NCBI RefSeq assembly: GCF_014192915.1
Contig: NZ_JACHYN010000001.1
Span: forward strand, 682,001 to 746,000
DNA from: Azospirillum sp. OGB3
Lineage (GTDB): Bacteria > Pseudomonadota > Alphaproteobacteria > Azospirillales > Azospirillaceae
Reading direction: 5' to 3'
DNA: 64,000 bases
Shown here: in pieces, positions 43,478-53,094 of the stretch
Layout of the letters: each line of letters opens with the position of its first letter
Numbering within the stretch: position 1 is the stretch's first letter
Notes under the pieces: model-generated
The model's input: the letters and a program-made list of their open reading frames with translations, nothing else
Told to the model about the DNA's origin: nothing
The model's database searches: none
Made by a program: the position numbers and the translations under genes

Positions 43478-44370
43478 TCACTCGGTGAAATAGCCGGGCT
43501 GGCCGAGGTCGGCGACGAGGCCGGTCTCGCGCGGTTCCCACCCCAGCAGGGCGCGGGTGTGGGCGCTGGAGGTGGGGCAATCGACGCCGGCGAAGAAGGC
43601 GAACCACCCGAAGTGGGCGGCCGCCTCCTCCGGCGTCTTCGAGAGCACCGGCAGGCCAAGCCGCGCGCCGATGGCTTCGGCGACGCGGCGCAGCGGGACG
43701 CCCTCCTCGGCGATGGCGTGGAACGGGCCGCCCCGGGCCCCGGCCTCCAGGGCCAGCCGGTACAGCCGCGCCGCATCCTGGCGGTGCACCGCCGCCCAAC
43801 GATTCTCCCCCTCACCGATGTAGGCCGAGACTCCGGTCCGGCGGGCGATGTCGTGCAGGATGCGCGCGAAGCCATGGTCGCCCACGCCGTGGGTCGAGGG
43901 CGGCAGGCGCACGACGCCGACCCGGACACCGCGGGCGGCCAGTTCCGTGGCGGCGAGTTCGGTGCGGCGGGGCAGGGCGTCGGAGGGCGGCCGGTGTGGA
44001 TCGCTCTCGACCGCCACCGGCCCGCGCGCGTCCACGACCGCGCCGGCCGTCACCAGCAGGGGTCGGTCGCTGCCCTCCAGCGCCTCGCCCAGCGCCAGGA
44101 TCGCCCGATGGTCCTCCCGGCAGTTGTCAGCGAAGCGCGAAAAGTCGTGGTTGAAGGCGGTGTGGATCACGCCGTCGGCCGCGGCCGCCCCGGCCCGCAG
44201 GCTCTCCAGTCGTCGAGGGAGCCGCGGTGGACCTCCGCGCCGGCCGCGGCCAGGGCCGCCGCCGCGGTGTCGGAGCGGGCGAGGCCGACAACTTGGTGCC
44301 CGTTGGCGAGCAGGTCCTGAACGATGGCCGAACCGACGAAGCCGGTGGCGCCGGTGACGAAGACACGCAT
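43478..44370 (-). pseudogene. Frameshifted NAD(P)-dependent epimerase/SDR family gene
   Basis: An extended-SDR gene broken into two frames. The N-terminal part (44370 down to about 44210) reads [17 protein letters not shown] with the dinucleotide loop and ends G-S-L-D-D. The rest continues in another frame as [21 protein letters not shown] and runs to 43478. Loss of a single base at about 44208-44210 (one C missing on the minus strand after G-A-C-G-A-C) explains the break; restoring it gives one continuous ~297-residue protein. It may be a genuine pseudogene or a sequencing error. The XRE gene is divergent and likely its regulator. Confidence 0.85.
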
Positions 44371-44418
44371 GGGAAACCTCTTCCGATCAGGGTCGCAGGC
44401 CACTGTCGGCGCCGGGCT

Positions 44419-44450
44419 TATCCTGGTAAAGTCGTGACGTTATCGGGGTA
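44419..44450. promoter_or_regulatory. Two direct TATCNNGGTA sites in the SDR/XRE promoter region
   Basis: TATCCTGGTA (44419-44428) and TATCGGGGTA (44441-44450) are spaced 22 bases start to start, two DNA turns. Each is half-palindromic. The second overlaps a TATAAT box at 44449-44454. This layout fits a regulator binding beside the promoter. Confidence 0.5.
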
Positions 44451-44479
44451 TAATGACCAACAGGACGGACCGGCGCACC

Positions 44480-45304
44480 ATGGTGGAGAACGGATCGGGG
44501 GAAAGCAGGCTGGGCGCCTATCTGAAGGATCGCCGGGCGAAGCTCGATCCGGCGGCCTTCGGCTTTTCCGCGGAGCGCCGGCGCACCCGCGGCCTGCGCC
44601 GCGAGGAGGTGGCCCAGCGCGCCAACATCAGCACCACTTGGTACACCTGGCTGGAGCAGGGGCGCGGCGGAGCGCCGTCCGCCGACGTGCTGGAGCGCAT
44701 CGCCCGCGCCCTGATGCTCACCGACGCCGAGCGCGAGCATCTCTTCCTCCTCGGCCTCAACCGCTTGCCGACGCTGCGCCATCCGGTGGGGGAGGCGGTC
44801 ACGCCGCGCCTGCAGCGGGTGCTGGACGCGCTGAATCCCAGCCCCGCCCTGATCAAGACGGCGACCTGGGACGTCGTCGCCTGGAACCGCGCGGCGGCGG
44901 CGGTGCTGACCGATTACGGCGCCCTGCCGGCGGCCCAGCGCAACATCCTGCGGCTGATCTTCTGCGACCCGCGCGTGCGGGCCGCCCAGTTCGATTGGGA
45001 GGGTGTGGCGCGCTTCGTCGTCGGCGCCTTCCGCGCCGATGCGGCGCGCGCCGGTGCCGACGACGCGGTGCGGGCGCTGGTTGAGGATCTGTCGCGCCAG
45101 AGTCCGGAGTTCGCCGCCCTGTGGACCGCGAACGACGTGAGCCATTTCGGGGAGGGCGTCAAACGCCTCCGCCACCCCACGCTGGGCACCCTGGAGCTGG
45201 AATATTCGGCCTTCGCCGTGGACGGCCGGCCGGACCTGACGATGCTCGTCTACAACCCGGCCACCCCGGACGACGCCGAGCGGGTGCGGGCGCTGCTGGC
45301 CTGA
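44480..45304 (+). CDS. XRE-family regulator with MmyB-like ligand domain
   Basis: A 274-residue transcription factor (283 if ATG 44453 is used). The N-terminal helix-turn-helix has R-G-L-R-R-E-E-V-A-Q-R-A-N-I-S-T-T-W-Y-T-W-L-E-Q-G-R, the motif of the MmyB/SCO4944 group. The C-terminal half (A-T-W-D-V-V-A-W-N-R-A-A-A-A-V-L) is the MmyB-like PAS-related domain that binds small molecules, possibly fatty acids. Start 44480 is preferred because a TATAAT box at 44449-44454 overlaps the upstream ATG, so transcription would start after it. It is divergent from a frameshifted SDR gene; regulators of this group usually control such a neighbour. Confidence 0.87.
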   Translation: MVENGSGESRLGAYLKDRRAKLDPAAFGFSAERRRTRGLRREEVAQRANISTTWYTWLEQGRGGAPSADVLERIARALMLTDAEREHLFLLGLNRLPTLRHPVGEAVTPRLQRVLDALNPSPALIKTATWDVVAWNRAAAAVLTDYGALPAAQRNILRLIFCDPRVRAAQFDWEGVARFVVGAFRADAARAGADDAVRALVEDLSRQSPEFAALWTANDVSHFGEGVKRLRHPTLGTLELEYSAFAVDGRPDLTMLVYNPATPDDAERVRALLA

Positions 45305-45308
45305 CCCG

Positions 45309-45815
45309 TCACGCCCCAGCGCTGACGGGGCGCCGTGCGAGGTCCACGTACCGGTAATCCAGCCCGTTCTCGGTCAGCAGCGGGCCGCGCTCCGTCTCCA
45401 CCCACTCCGGCCCCAGCGGCGGCATGACCGTGTCGCCCTCCACATCCTGTTCGACGCGGGTCAGGTGGATCATGTCGGCGAGCGGCAGGGTTTCGCGGAA
45501 CAGCTCGGCGCCGCCGATCACGGCGACCTCCGGGACGCCGCGACCGCGGCACCAGTCCAGCGCCGCGTCGAGGCCGCCGAACCAGCGCGCGCCGTCATAT
45601 TCGCCCGCCGGATGGCTGCGGCTGACCACGAGATTGTCGCGGCCGGGCAGGGGCTTGCGGGGCAGCGACTCCCAGGTACGCCGGCCCATCAGGACCGGCT
45701 TGCCCATCGTCAGCTCCCGGAAGCGCTTGAGGTCGCCGGGCAGGGACCAGGGCAGGGTGCCGTCGCGGCCGATCACGCCGTTGCGCGCGGCGGCCACCAC
45801 CAGACTGATGCGCAT
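45309..45815 (-). CDS. folA: Dihydrofolate reductase
   Basis: Reduces dihydrofolate to tetrahydrofolate with NADPH; 168 residues, normal length. Signature blocks: M-R-I-S-L-V-V-A-A-A-R-N-G-V-I-G, then L-P-W-S-L-P-G-D-L-K-R-F (with the substrate-binding acid), M-G-R-R-T-W-E-S-L (cofactor), N-L-V-V-S-R, and V-I-G-G-A-E-L-F. GAGAGAGG precedes the ATG by about 7 bases. The chemoreceptor gene ends 32 bases beyond its start on the minus strand, so folA precedes no operon partner; it converges with the XRE gene, four bases apart. Confidence 0.95.
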   Translation of the reverse strand: MRISLVVAAARNGVIGRDGTLPWSLPGDLKRFRELTMGKPVLMGRRTWESLPRKPLPGRDNLVVSRSHPAGEYDGARWFGGLDAALDWCRGRGVPEVAVIGGAELFRETLPLADMIHLTRVEQDVEGDTVMPPLGPEWVETERGPLLTENGLDYRYVDLARRPVSAGA

Positions 45816-45847
45816 CCCAACCTCTCTCCCGGACCGTTCACCCCACC

Positions 45848-47539
45848 TTACGCCGCGCGGAGCTGCTGAAGGAAGCCCCCGACCTCGCGGTGCAGCGTGT
45901 CGAGCTGGTGGCCGAGCTGGCGCGACATCTCCAGCACGTCGCGGGCGGTGGCGCCGCTCTGGGTCGCCGCACCGGTGACGCCGGTGATGTTGGCCGACAC
46001 CTCCTGCGTGCCGCCCGCCGCCTCCTGGACGTTGCGGCTGATCTCGCGGGTCGCCGCCCCCTGCTCCTCGACCGCCGATGCGATGGAGGTGGCGATCTCG
46101 TTCACCCGCAGGATCACCTGGGTCACGCCCTGGATCTCGCCGACCGCGTCGCCGGTCACGGACTGGATGTTGGCGACCTGGGCGGCGATCTCCTCGGTCG
46201 CCTTGGCGGTCTGGTTGGCCAGCGCCTTTACCTCGGACGCCACCACGGCGAAGCCCTTGCCGGCCTCGCCGGCGCGGGCGGCCTCGATGGTCGCGTTGAG
46301 CGCCAGGAGGTTGGTCTGGCTGGCGATGTCGTTGATGAGCTGAACGACCGCGCCGATCTTCTGCACCGCCTCGGCAAGCCCGCCGACCTTGTCGTTGGCC
46401 CGCCCGCTGAGGGTCACCGCCTCGCCGGCGATGCGCGACGACTCGGCGACCTGACGGCTGATCTCCTGGATCGAGCCGGCCAGCTCCTCCGACGCCGCCG
46501 CCACGGTCTGCACGTTGGCGGAGGTCTGTTCCGTCGCCGCGGCGACCGAGGTCGCCAGCTCGTCGGTCTGGGCGGCGGCGCGGCTCATCTCGGCCGCGCG
46601 CTCCTCCATCGTCGCCGCCGCGTCGGACACGGTGCGGACGACGGCGCCGATGCTCTGCTCGAAGCTGGCGGCCAGCGCCAGCATGGCGCGGCGCTTCTCC
46701 TCCTCGGCGCGCTGGGCCGAGGCGGCCTGCTCGGCCTCCAGCCGCTGCTTGTCGCGGGCGTTGGTCTGGAAGACCAGCACGGCCTTGGCCATGGCGCCGA
46801 TCTCGTCGCCGCGCTCCGCCTCGGGGAAGCGGGTGGACAGGTCGCCGTCGGCCAGCGAGCGCATCTTGGCGCCCAGCCCGCGCAGCACCCGGCTGATGTC
46901 GGTGCCGACCCAGGCGATCAGGCCGACGGCCGGCACCGCCAGCGCCAGGATGACGAAGGCCAGCGTCCGCAACTGGTCCAGGAAGGCGGCCCGGATGTCG
47001 TCGATGAAGATGCCGGTGCCGATGAAGATGTTCCACGGTTCGAAGCCGCGGACATAGCCCAGCTTCACCGCCAGATCGCTGCCGCCGACCGTGCGCGGCC
47101 AGTCGTATTCCAGCAGGCCGTCGCCGCTGGCGCGGACCAGGCGGATGAACTCCGTGATCATGTGGACGCCGTTGGCCGACTTCAGCGGCTTGACGTCGGC
47201 GCCGATCAGCTTGGCGTTGACGTGGGCGAAGCCGTAGCCGTCCATCGTGTGGGCGAAGAGATATTCCTTGCCGCCGGCGTAGCGGATGCCGGCCACCGCG
47301 GCCTTGAAGCGGGCCTGCGCCTCCTCGCGGGTGATCTTGCCGGCGGCGGCCTCCGCCTCCAGCGTGGCGGCCAGGGTGACCCCGGTTTCCACGATGCTGT
47401 GCAGCGTGTCGAGCCGGTCGGCGTGCATTCGGCTGTAATTGAGATAAAGGCCGGCGCCGGCGATGGCGAAGGATGCGACCGAAGCCGCGACGACGAGCGC
47501 CCACAGCTTGGCCCGAATGGAAAGCTTCGTGAGGGTCAT
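45848..47539 (-). CDS. Methyl-accepting chemotaxis protein with single-Cache sensor
   Basis: Transmembrane chemoreceptor of 563 residues. First membrane helix about residues 15-35 ([16 protein letters not shown]), a periplasmic sCache-type domain ([21 protein letters not shown]) to ~185, second helix ([16 protein letters not shown]), then HAMP, and a signalling domain with the hairpin tip [24 protein letters not shown]. sCache receptors typically sense organic acids or other small anions. No tethering pentapeptide for CheR/CheB is apparent at the C-terminus (L-Q-Q-L-R-A-A). Confidence 0.93.
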   Translation of the reverse strand: MTLTKLSIRAKLWALVVAASVASFAIAGAGLYLNYSRMHADRLDTLHSIVETGVTLAATLEAEAAAGKITREEAQARFKAAVAGIRYAGGKEYLFAHTMDGYGFAHVNAKLIGADVKPLKSANGVHMITEFIRLVRASGDGLLEYDWPRTVGGSDLAVKLGYVRGFEPWNIFIGTGIFIDDIRAAFLDQLRTLAFVILALAVPAVGLIAWVGTDISRVLRGLGAKMRSLADGDLSTRFPEAERGDEIGAMAKAVLVFQTNARDKQRLEAEQAASAQRAEEEKRRAMLALAASFEQSIGAVVRTVSDAAATMEERAAEMSRAAAQTDELATSVAAATEQTSANVQTVAAASEELAGSIQEISRQVAESSRIAGEAVTLSGRANDKVGGLAEAVQKIGAVVQLINDIASQTNLLALNATIEAARAGEAGKGFAVVASEVKALANQTAKATEEIAAQVANIQSVTGDAVGEIQGVTQVILRVNEIATSIASAVEEQGAATREISRNVQEAAGGTQEVSANITGVTGAATQSGATARDVLEMSRQLGHQLDTLHREVGGFLQQLRAA

Positions 47540-47727
47540 GGGATGTCTGCCTGAAACTGTCTGCCCTGTCCCGCGTCCCGGCAAGCGGCGGTTGTTTGCC
47601 CTTGTCTTTGCCGGGACTCCAAGAATGATCGACAGTCACAGGAAACTTATAAACGGACGTATAAGAATGCGGCGCGCGCCGGGGACTGGGCGCCTTTGTC
47701 ACACCACGTTTCCGGGTATTCCTGCGG

Positions 47728-48900
47728 TCAGGCGAGAAGAGCCCCCAGCACGGCGTTCAACCGCTGCCGTCCCTCATGCGTGGCGCGCAACGTGTCCTTG
47801 CCGACCTCCAGGAAACCGCCGGCCACCAGACGCTCCAGTGCCGCGGGATCGACCAGCCCGTCGAGGTCGCGGCCGGTTTCCTCGACCAGCCGGGCGCGGG
47901 CCACCCCCTCGCGCAGGCGCAGCCCCATCATCAGCAGCTCCGACCCGCGGGACTCGCGGGCGACGGGTTCGGGCGCCGCGGCGCCGTGGCCGTCGCGCTC
48001 CACCCGCTCCAGCCAGATTTCCGGGGCGCGGTGGGCGCGGGTGGCGAACTTCTCGCCGTCCAGCGTCAGCCGGCCATGGGCGCCGGGGCCGACGCCGACG
48101 TAATCGCCGTAGCGCCAGTAGGTCAAATTGTGGCGGCTTTCCTCGCCGGGGCGGGCGTGGTTGGAGATCTCGTAGGCGGGCAGCCCGGCGCGGTCGAGCA
48201 GGCTCTGCGTCGCCTCGTAGAGGTCGCCGGCCAGATCCTCGTCCGGCAGCACCAGATCGCCCCGCGCGTGCAGGGGGAAGAAGGCCGTGCCCTCCTCGAT
48301 GGTCAGCTGGTAGACCGACAGATGGCCGACCGCGTGGTCGAGCGCTTGGGTCAGCTCCGCCTCCCAGGCCGCGACGGACTGGCCGGGGCGGGCGTAGATC
48401 AGGTCGAAGCTGAAGCGGGGGAAGGTCCGCGCGGCGAGAGCGATGGCCCCGGTCGCCTCCGCCGCGCTGTGCTGGCGGCCAAGGAATTTCAGCGCCGTGT
48501 CGTCCAGCGCCTGGATGCCCATCGACAGGCGGTTGACGCCGGCGGCGCGGAAGGCGCGGAACTTGTCGGCCTCGACCGAGGTCGGGTTGGCCTCCAGCGA
48601 CACTTCCAGGTCGTCGCCGACCGTCCAGCGGGCGGCGATGCGCTCCAGCACGGCGCCGACCGTCGCCGGCTCCATCAGCGACGGCGTGCCGCCCCCGAAA
48701 AAGACCGAGGTGACCCGGCGGCCAGTCGTTGCGTCCGCGTAATGATCCAGCTCCCGCACCAGCGCGGCGCGCCAGCGGTCATGCTCGACCCGGTCGCGGA
48801 CGTGGCTGTTGAAGTCGCAGTACGGGCACTTCGCCTTGCAGAAGGGCCAGTGGATGTAGATCCCGAAGCCGGGCTCCCTGGCTTCGAGGCTTGGGGTCAT
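47728..48900 (-). CDS. hemW: Radical SAM heme chaperone HemW
   Basis: A 390-residue radical-SAM protein of the HemN-like/HemW branch. The cluster motif is C-K-A-K-C-P-Y-C near residue 22, the C-x-x-x-C-x-x-C of the family, after [16 protein letters not shown] and the S-L-E-A-N-P segment bind S-adenosylmethionine. The C-terminal HemN domain has L-T-Y-W-R-Y and G-V-G-P-G-A-H-G. HemW lacks the extra cysteine of coproporphyrinogen dehydrogenase and is thought to hand heme to acceptor proteins. Start ATG 48900 overlaps the rdgB stop by four bases, coupling the two. Confidence 0.9.
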   Translation of the reverse strand: MTPSLEAREPGFGIYIHWPFCKAKCPYCDFNSHVRDRVEHDRWRAALVRELDHYADATTGRRVTSVFFGGGTPSLMEPATVGAVLERIAARWTVGDDLEVSLEANPTSVEADKFRAFRAAGVNRLSMGIQALDDTALKFLGRQHSAAEATGAIALAARTFPRFSFDLIYARPGQSVAAWEAELTQALDHAVGHLSVYQLTIEEGTAFFPLHARGDLVLPDEDLAGDLYEATQSLLDRAGLPAYEISNHARPGEESRHNLTYWRYGDYVGVGPGAHGRLTLDGEKFATRAHRAPEIWLERVERDGHGAAAPEPVARESRGSELLMMGLRLREGVARARLVEETGRDLDGLVDPAALERLVAGGFLEVGKDTLRATHEGRQRLNAVLGALLA

Positions 48901-49499
48901 TTGAAGCATCGCTCCACAAGCTGGTGGAAGGCGTCGGCCCGGTGGCTCATCTCGTGCTTCCTGGCCGGGTCCATCTCGCCGAAGGTGATGTCGTAACCAT
49001 CCGGCTTGAACATCGGATCGTAACCGAATCCATGCTCGCCGCGCGGCGGCCAGACCAGCGTGCCGGGGCAGCGGCCCTCGACCGTCTCGACATGGCCGTC
49101 CGGCCATGCCAGCGACAGGGCGCAGACGAACCAGGCGCGGCGGTCGCTCTGGCCCCGGAGTCCCTCCTCGACCTTGCCCATGGCCATCTGGAAGTCCTTT
49201 TCCGGACCGGCCCAGCGGGCGGAGTAGATGCCGGGGTCGCCGTTCAGCGCCGGCACCACCATCCCGCTGTCGTCGGCCAGCGCGACATGCCCCGCCTTGG
49301 CGGCGGCCAGGGCCTTCAGCTCGGCGTTCGCGACGAAGCTGGTCCCCGTCTCCTCCGGCTCGGGCAGGCCAAGCTCGCCCGCGGACACGAAGGAGGCGGC
49401 GTAGGGGCCGAGCAGCGCCGCGATCTCGCGGACCTTGCCCTTGTTGTGGCTGGCGATCACCAGCGTGCCGCCCGTGAAGCGGCGGGGAGGCGTGGTCAT
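48897..49499 (-). CDS. rdgB: Non-canonical purine NTP pyrophosphatase (dITP/XTP)
   Basis: Housecleaning enzyme hydrolysing dITP, XTP and related purines to monophosphates; 200 residues. It has the family start [14 protein letters not shown], then [22 protein letters not shown], and G-F-G-Y-D-P-M-F with S-H-R-A-D-A-F near the end. It lies between rph and hemW; the rph-rdgB gap carries a palindromic repeat. Confidence 0.95.
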   Translation of the reverse strand: MTTPPRRFTGGTLVIASHNKGKVREIAALLGPYAASFVSAGELGLPEPEETGTSFVANAELKALAAAKAGHVALADDSGMVVPALNGDPGIYSARWAGPEKDFQMAMGKVEEGLRGQSDRRAWFVCALSLAWPDGHVETVEGRCPGTLVWPPRGEHGFGYDPMFKPDGYDITFGEMDPARKHEMSHRADAFHQLVERCFK

Positions 49500-49527
49500 G
49501 GGGGAGTTCCTTCTGTCACAAACCGTT

Positions 49528-49629
49528 GCCCCCACCCTGACCCTCCCCCGCTCTCGCAGGGGAGGGGAAATCGGCCCTCCCCTGCGAGAGCGGGGGAGGG
49601 AGGGACCCGCGAAGCGGGAGGGTGGGGGC
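49528..49629. repeat. Long nested palindromic repeat between rdgB and rph
   Basis: Outer arms GCCCCCACCC (49528-49537) and GGGTGGGGGC (49620-49629) enclose two perfect 26-bp arms (49541-49566 and 49575-49600) built of CCCTCCCC, GCTCTCG and GGGGAGGG, plus a CCCGCGAAGCGGG hairpin at 49606-49618. The left part matches the repeat embedded in the glycosyltransferase gene (2143-2172). It would form a strong structure in rph-rdgB mRNA. Confidence 0.9.
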
Positions 49630-49645
49630 AAGCGCAACCGCGCCT

Positions 49646-50365
<720 letters not shown>

Positions 50366-50528
50366 CGGGCATGATCCGCGAATCTGTTGAAATCGGCGGC
50401 AAGCTAGCGTCCGCCGCCCCCGCCGTCCAGCGCGCAACCGGGGCGCACGTTGATTCGGCGCGGACACCTGCCTAAATTCGGGACGCCCCTTTCGCAACCC
50501 ACCCGCACCGTCCGGTCCCCGCCCCGCC

Positions 50529-51569
50529 ATGATCACCGAGCTGAACCAACGGTCCCGCGAGATCTTCCGGCTGATCGTCGACGCCTATGTGGCGACCGGC
50601 GAGCCGGTGGGCTCGCGCACGATCTCGCGGAGGCTCGGCATGGCCCTGTCGCCCGCGACCATCCGCAACGTCATGGCCGACCTGGAGGAGCAGGGGCTGC
50701 TCTACGCCCCCCACACCTCCGCCGGCCGCATCCCGACCGAGGCCGGGCTGCGCCTGTTCGTCAACGGCCTGCTGGAGATCGGCAGCCTGAGCGAGGATGA
50801 GCGCGGCTCCATCGAGGCGAAATGCGCCTCCTCCGGGCGGTCGCTGCAGGACGTGCTGGGCGAGGCGTCCACCCTGCTGTCCGGCCTGTCGCACTGCGCC
50901 GGGCTGGTGGTGGCGCCGAAGACCGACCGGCCGCTGAAGCACATCGAGTTCGTGTCGCTGGCCCCCGGCCGGGCGCTGGTCGTGCTGGTCAACGAGGACG
51001 GGCTGGTCGAGAACCGCGTCATCGAGGTGCCGGTCGGCGTGCCCGCCGCGACGCTCCAGATGGTTTCCAACTTCCTCAGCGCGAAGCTGGTCGGCCGCAC
51101 GCTGGACGAGGCGCGGCAGGCCGTGCTGCGCGAGATCGAGGACCAGAAGACCGAGCTGGACGAATTGTCGCAACGCGTGGTTTCCGCCGGACTCGCCACC
51201 TGGGCGGGCAGCGGCGGGCAGAGCAGCGGCCAGCTCATCGTGCGCGGCCAGGCGAAGCTGCTGGAGGACGTCACCGCCCTGTCGGACCTGGAGCGCGTGC
51301 GCGCCCTGTTCGAGGCGCTGGAGACCAAGGAGACCATGCTGCGCCTGCTCGACGCCACCGGGAAGGGCGACGGGGTGCAGATCTTCATCGGCGCGGAGAA
51401 TGTGCTGTTCGGACATTCCGGCTGTTCGCTGATCATCTCGCCGTTCCAGAACAGCCGCGAGCAGGTGATCGGCGCCATCGGCGTGATCGGCCCGACCCGC
51501 ATCAATTATGCCCGGATCATCCCGCTTGTGGATTATACAGCCAAGGTCATCAGCCGCCTTGTCGGGTGA
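50529..51569 (+). CDS. hrcA: Heat-inducible transcription repressor HrcA
   Basis: Repressor of heat-shock genes, 346 residues. The N-terminal winged helix has [28 protein letters not shown], and [12 protein letters not shown] follows. The GAF-like middle and the C-terminal [16 protein letters not shown] motif are intact. HrcA normally binds CIRCE sites (TTAGCACTC-N9-GAGTGCTAA); none is seen before hrcA, grpE or dnaK in this window, so its targets, often groESL, are elsewhere. grpE follows by 64 bases. Confidence 0.96.
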   Translation: MITELNQRSREIFRLIVDAYVATGEPVGSRTISRRLGMALSPATIRNVMADLEEQGLLYAPHTSAGRIPTEAGLRLFVNGLLEIGSLSEDERGSIEAKCASSGRSLQDVLGEASTLLSGLSHCAGLVVAPKTDRPLKHIEFVSLAPGRALVVLVNEDGLVENRVIEVPVGVPAATLQMVSNFLSAKLVGRTLDEARQAVLREIEDQKTELDELSQRVVSAGLATWAGSGGQSSGQLIVRGQAKLLEDVTALSDLERVRALFEALETKETMLRLLDATGKGDGVQIFIGAENVLFGHSGCSLIISPFQNSREQVIGAIGVIGPTRINYARIIPLVDYTAKVISRLVG

Positions 51570-51633
51570 CGACGGCTTGGCAACGCTTCCACCCACCCAC
51601 CAGACGACGACCAGAGACGACAACGAGAGAGCC

Positions 51634-52257
51634 ATGAGCGAAGAGCAGAACAAGCCCGCCGAAGCCGAGGTGGAGCAGACCGAAGCCGTCCAGGACAAGG
51701 CCGCCCAAGAGAAGGCCGCCCAGGACAAGGCCGCGGACGCCGGTGCCGGGGATCGCGTGGCCCAGCTTGAGGCCGAGGTCGCCAGCCTGAAGGACCAGCT
51801 CCTGCGCCAGATGGCCGAGGTGGAGAACACCCGCCGCCGCGCCCAGCGCGACCGCGAGGACGCCAGCAAGTTCGCCGTGTCCAGCTTCGCCAAGGAACTG
51901 GTGACCGTGGCCGACAACCTGCGCCGCGCGCTGGAGGCCGTCCCGGCCGAGGGCCGCGAGAACGACGAGGTGCTGAAGGGCCTCTCCGTCGGCGTGGAGG
52001 CGACGGAGCGCCAGCTCATCTCCGCCTTCGAGCGTGCGGGCATCAAGAAGATCGACCCGACCGGCGAGCTGTTCGACCCGAACTTCCATCAGGTGATGTT
52101 CGAGATCGAGAACACCGGCAAGCCCGCCGGCACCGTCGTGCAGGTGCTCCAGCCCGGCTACACCATCCACGGCCGCCTGCTGCGCGAGGCCATGGTGGGC
52201 GTCGCCAAGGCCGGTCCTCACGAAATGGGCGGCCAGCACGTCGATACGAAAGCCTGA
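51634..52257 (+). CDS. grpE: Nucleotide exchange factor GrpE
   Basis: Exchanges ADP for ATP on DnaK; 207 residues. An acidic, low-complexity N-terminal tail contains the repeat K-A-A-Q-E-K-A-A-Q-D-K-A-A-D. A long coiled-coil helix follows (L-K-D-Q-L-L-R-Q-M-A-E-V-E-N-T-R-R-R), then F-A-K-E-L-V-T-V-A-D-N-L-R-R-A-L. The beta domain includes D-P-N-F-H-Q-V-M and V-V-Q-V-L-Q-P-G-Y-T-I-H-G-R-L-L-R-E-A-M-V-G-V-A. It is probably cotranscribed with hrcA and ends at a strong terminator; dnaK lies about 5.6 kb downstream. Confidence 0.96.
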   Translation: MSEEQNKPAEAEVEQTEAVQDKAAQEKAAQDKAADAGAGDRVAQLEAEVASLKDQLLRQMAEVENTRRRAQRDREDASKFAVSSFAKELVTVADNLRRALEAVPAEGRENDEVLKGLSVGVEATERQLISAFERAGIKKIDPTGELFDPNFHQVMFEIENTGKPAGTVVQVLQPGYTIHGRLLREAMVGVAKAGPHEMGGQHVDTKA

Positions 52258-52300
52258 CCGTCTTCCGGACGGATGGACGGCAGAAGGCACGTCTCTTGCG

Positions 52301-52337
52301 GCGGCGCGGCGGCATGGTCCGGCGCGCCGCTTTTTTT
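52301..52337 (+). terminator. Rho-independent terminator after grpE
   Basis: GCGGCGCG (52301-52308) pairs with CGCGCCGC (52323-52330), followed by seven T, about 45 bases after the stop. Confidence 0.85.
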
Positions 52338-52508
52338 GTCCGGCTGCCTCCAGGTGAGTGTCCGCCCGCGATCCTTTGTGCACCGAAGGGCTTGCGCCGG
52401 GCTGGTCCTTCGCCTATTCGCATCGGAATCCCGATTCGCGTCGGGGAGTCTCGCGGCGCCCCGTGAATTGCCCGTTCCGGGCGGCCGCTCATTCAGGGAA
52501 CCGGACCC

Positions 52509-52874
52509 GTGGCCAAGACCATCCTGACCGTCGACGACTCCAAGACCATCCGCGACATGGTCGCCTTCACGCTGCGCAACGCCGGCTATGGCGTCACCGA
52601 GGCGGCCGACGGAACCGCCGGTCTGGCGGAGGTCAACCGGCAGAAGTTCGACTGCATCATCACCGACCTGAACATGCCGGGCATGGACGGTCTGGCCCTG
52701 ACCCGGGCCATCCGCGGCAGCGCGCTCAACCGCGCGACCCCCGTCCTGCTGCTGACCACCGAGGCCGATCCCGCCAAGAAGACCGCCGGCCGCGAAGCCG
52801 GGGCCACCGGCTGGCTGGTCAAGCCCTTCAACCCGGACAAGCTGGTCGAGACCGTGAAGAAGGTCTGCCCGTAA
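52509..52874 (+). CDS. CheY-like single-domain response regulator
   Basis: A 121-residue receiver domain alone, start GTG 52509. All switch residues are present: D-D near the start (T-V-D-D-S-K-T-I-R), phospho-Asp in C-I-I-T-D-L-N-M-P-G-M-D-G, Thr in L-L-L-T-T-E-A, and Lys in W-L-V-K-P-F. It is close to CheY proteins of chemotaxis clusters and to stand-alone CheY paralogues. With chemoreceptor genes in the region but no cheA or cheW, it might signal to the flagellar motor or to a histidine kinase. Confidence 0.9.
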   Translation: MAKTILTVDDSKTIRDMVAFTLRNAGYGVTEAADGTAGLAEVNRQKFDCIITDLNMPGMDGLALTRAIRGSALNRATPVLLLTTEADPAKKTAGREAGATGWLVKPFNPDKLVETVKKVCP

Positions 52875-53094
52875 CCGCTGTCCTCACGAGTGGCGCGGGG
52901 CGTTGCCGCACCAGCGCGACGGCGGCGCTCCGCCGCCTCGGCCATCTGTGCAACGGCATCCACGTTCATACCCATGCCGCCAAGGGGATTTTCTCCTGTT
53001 CACGAGGAGGGAGTTCAAGAATATCCTCCCGTGAATGCCTCCTCACGGCCCACAACAAGACTTAATATAGTTCCCCCAATTTACAGATTTTTCA

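Noticed and set aside
50366..50528. CIRCE operator upstream of hrcA
   Set aside because: No TTAGCACTC / GAGTGCTAA pair is present here or before dnaK.
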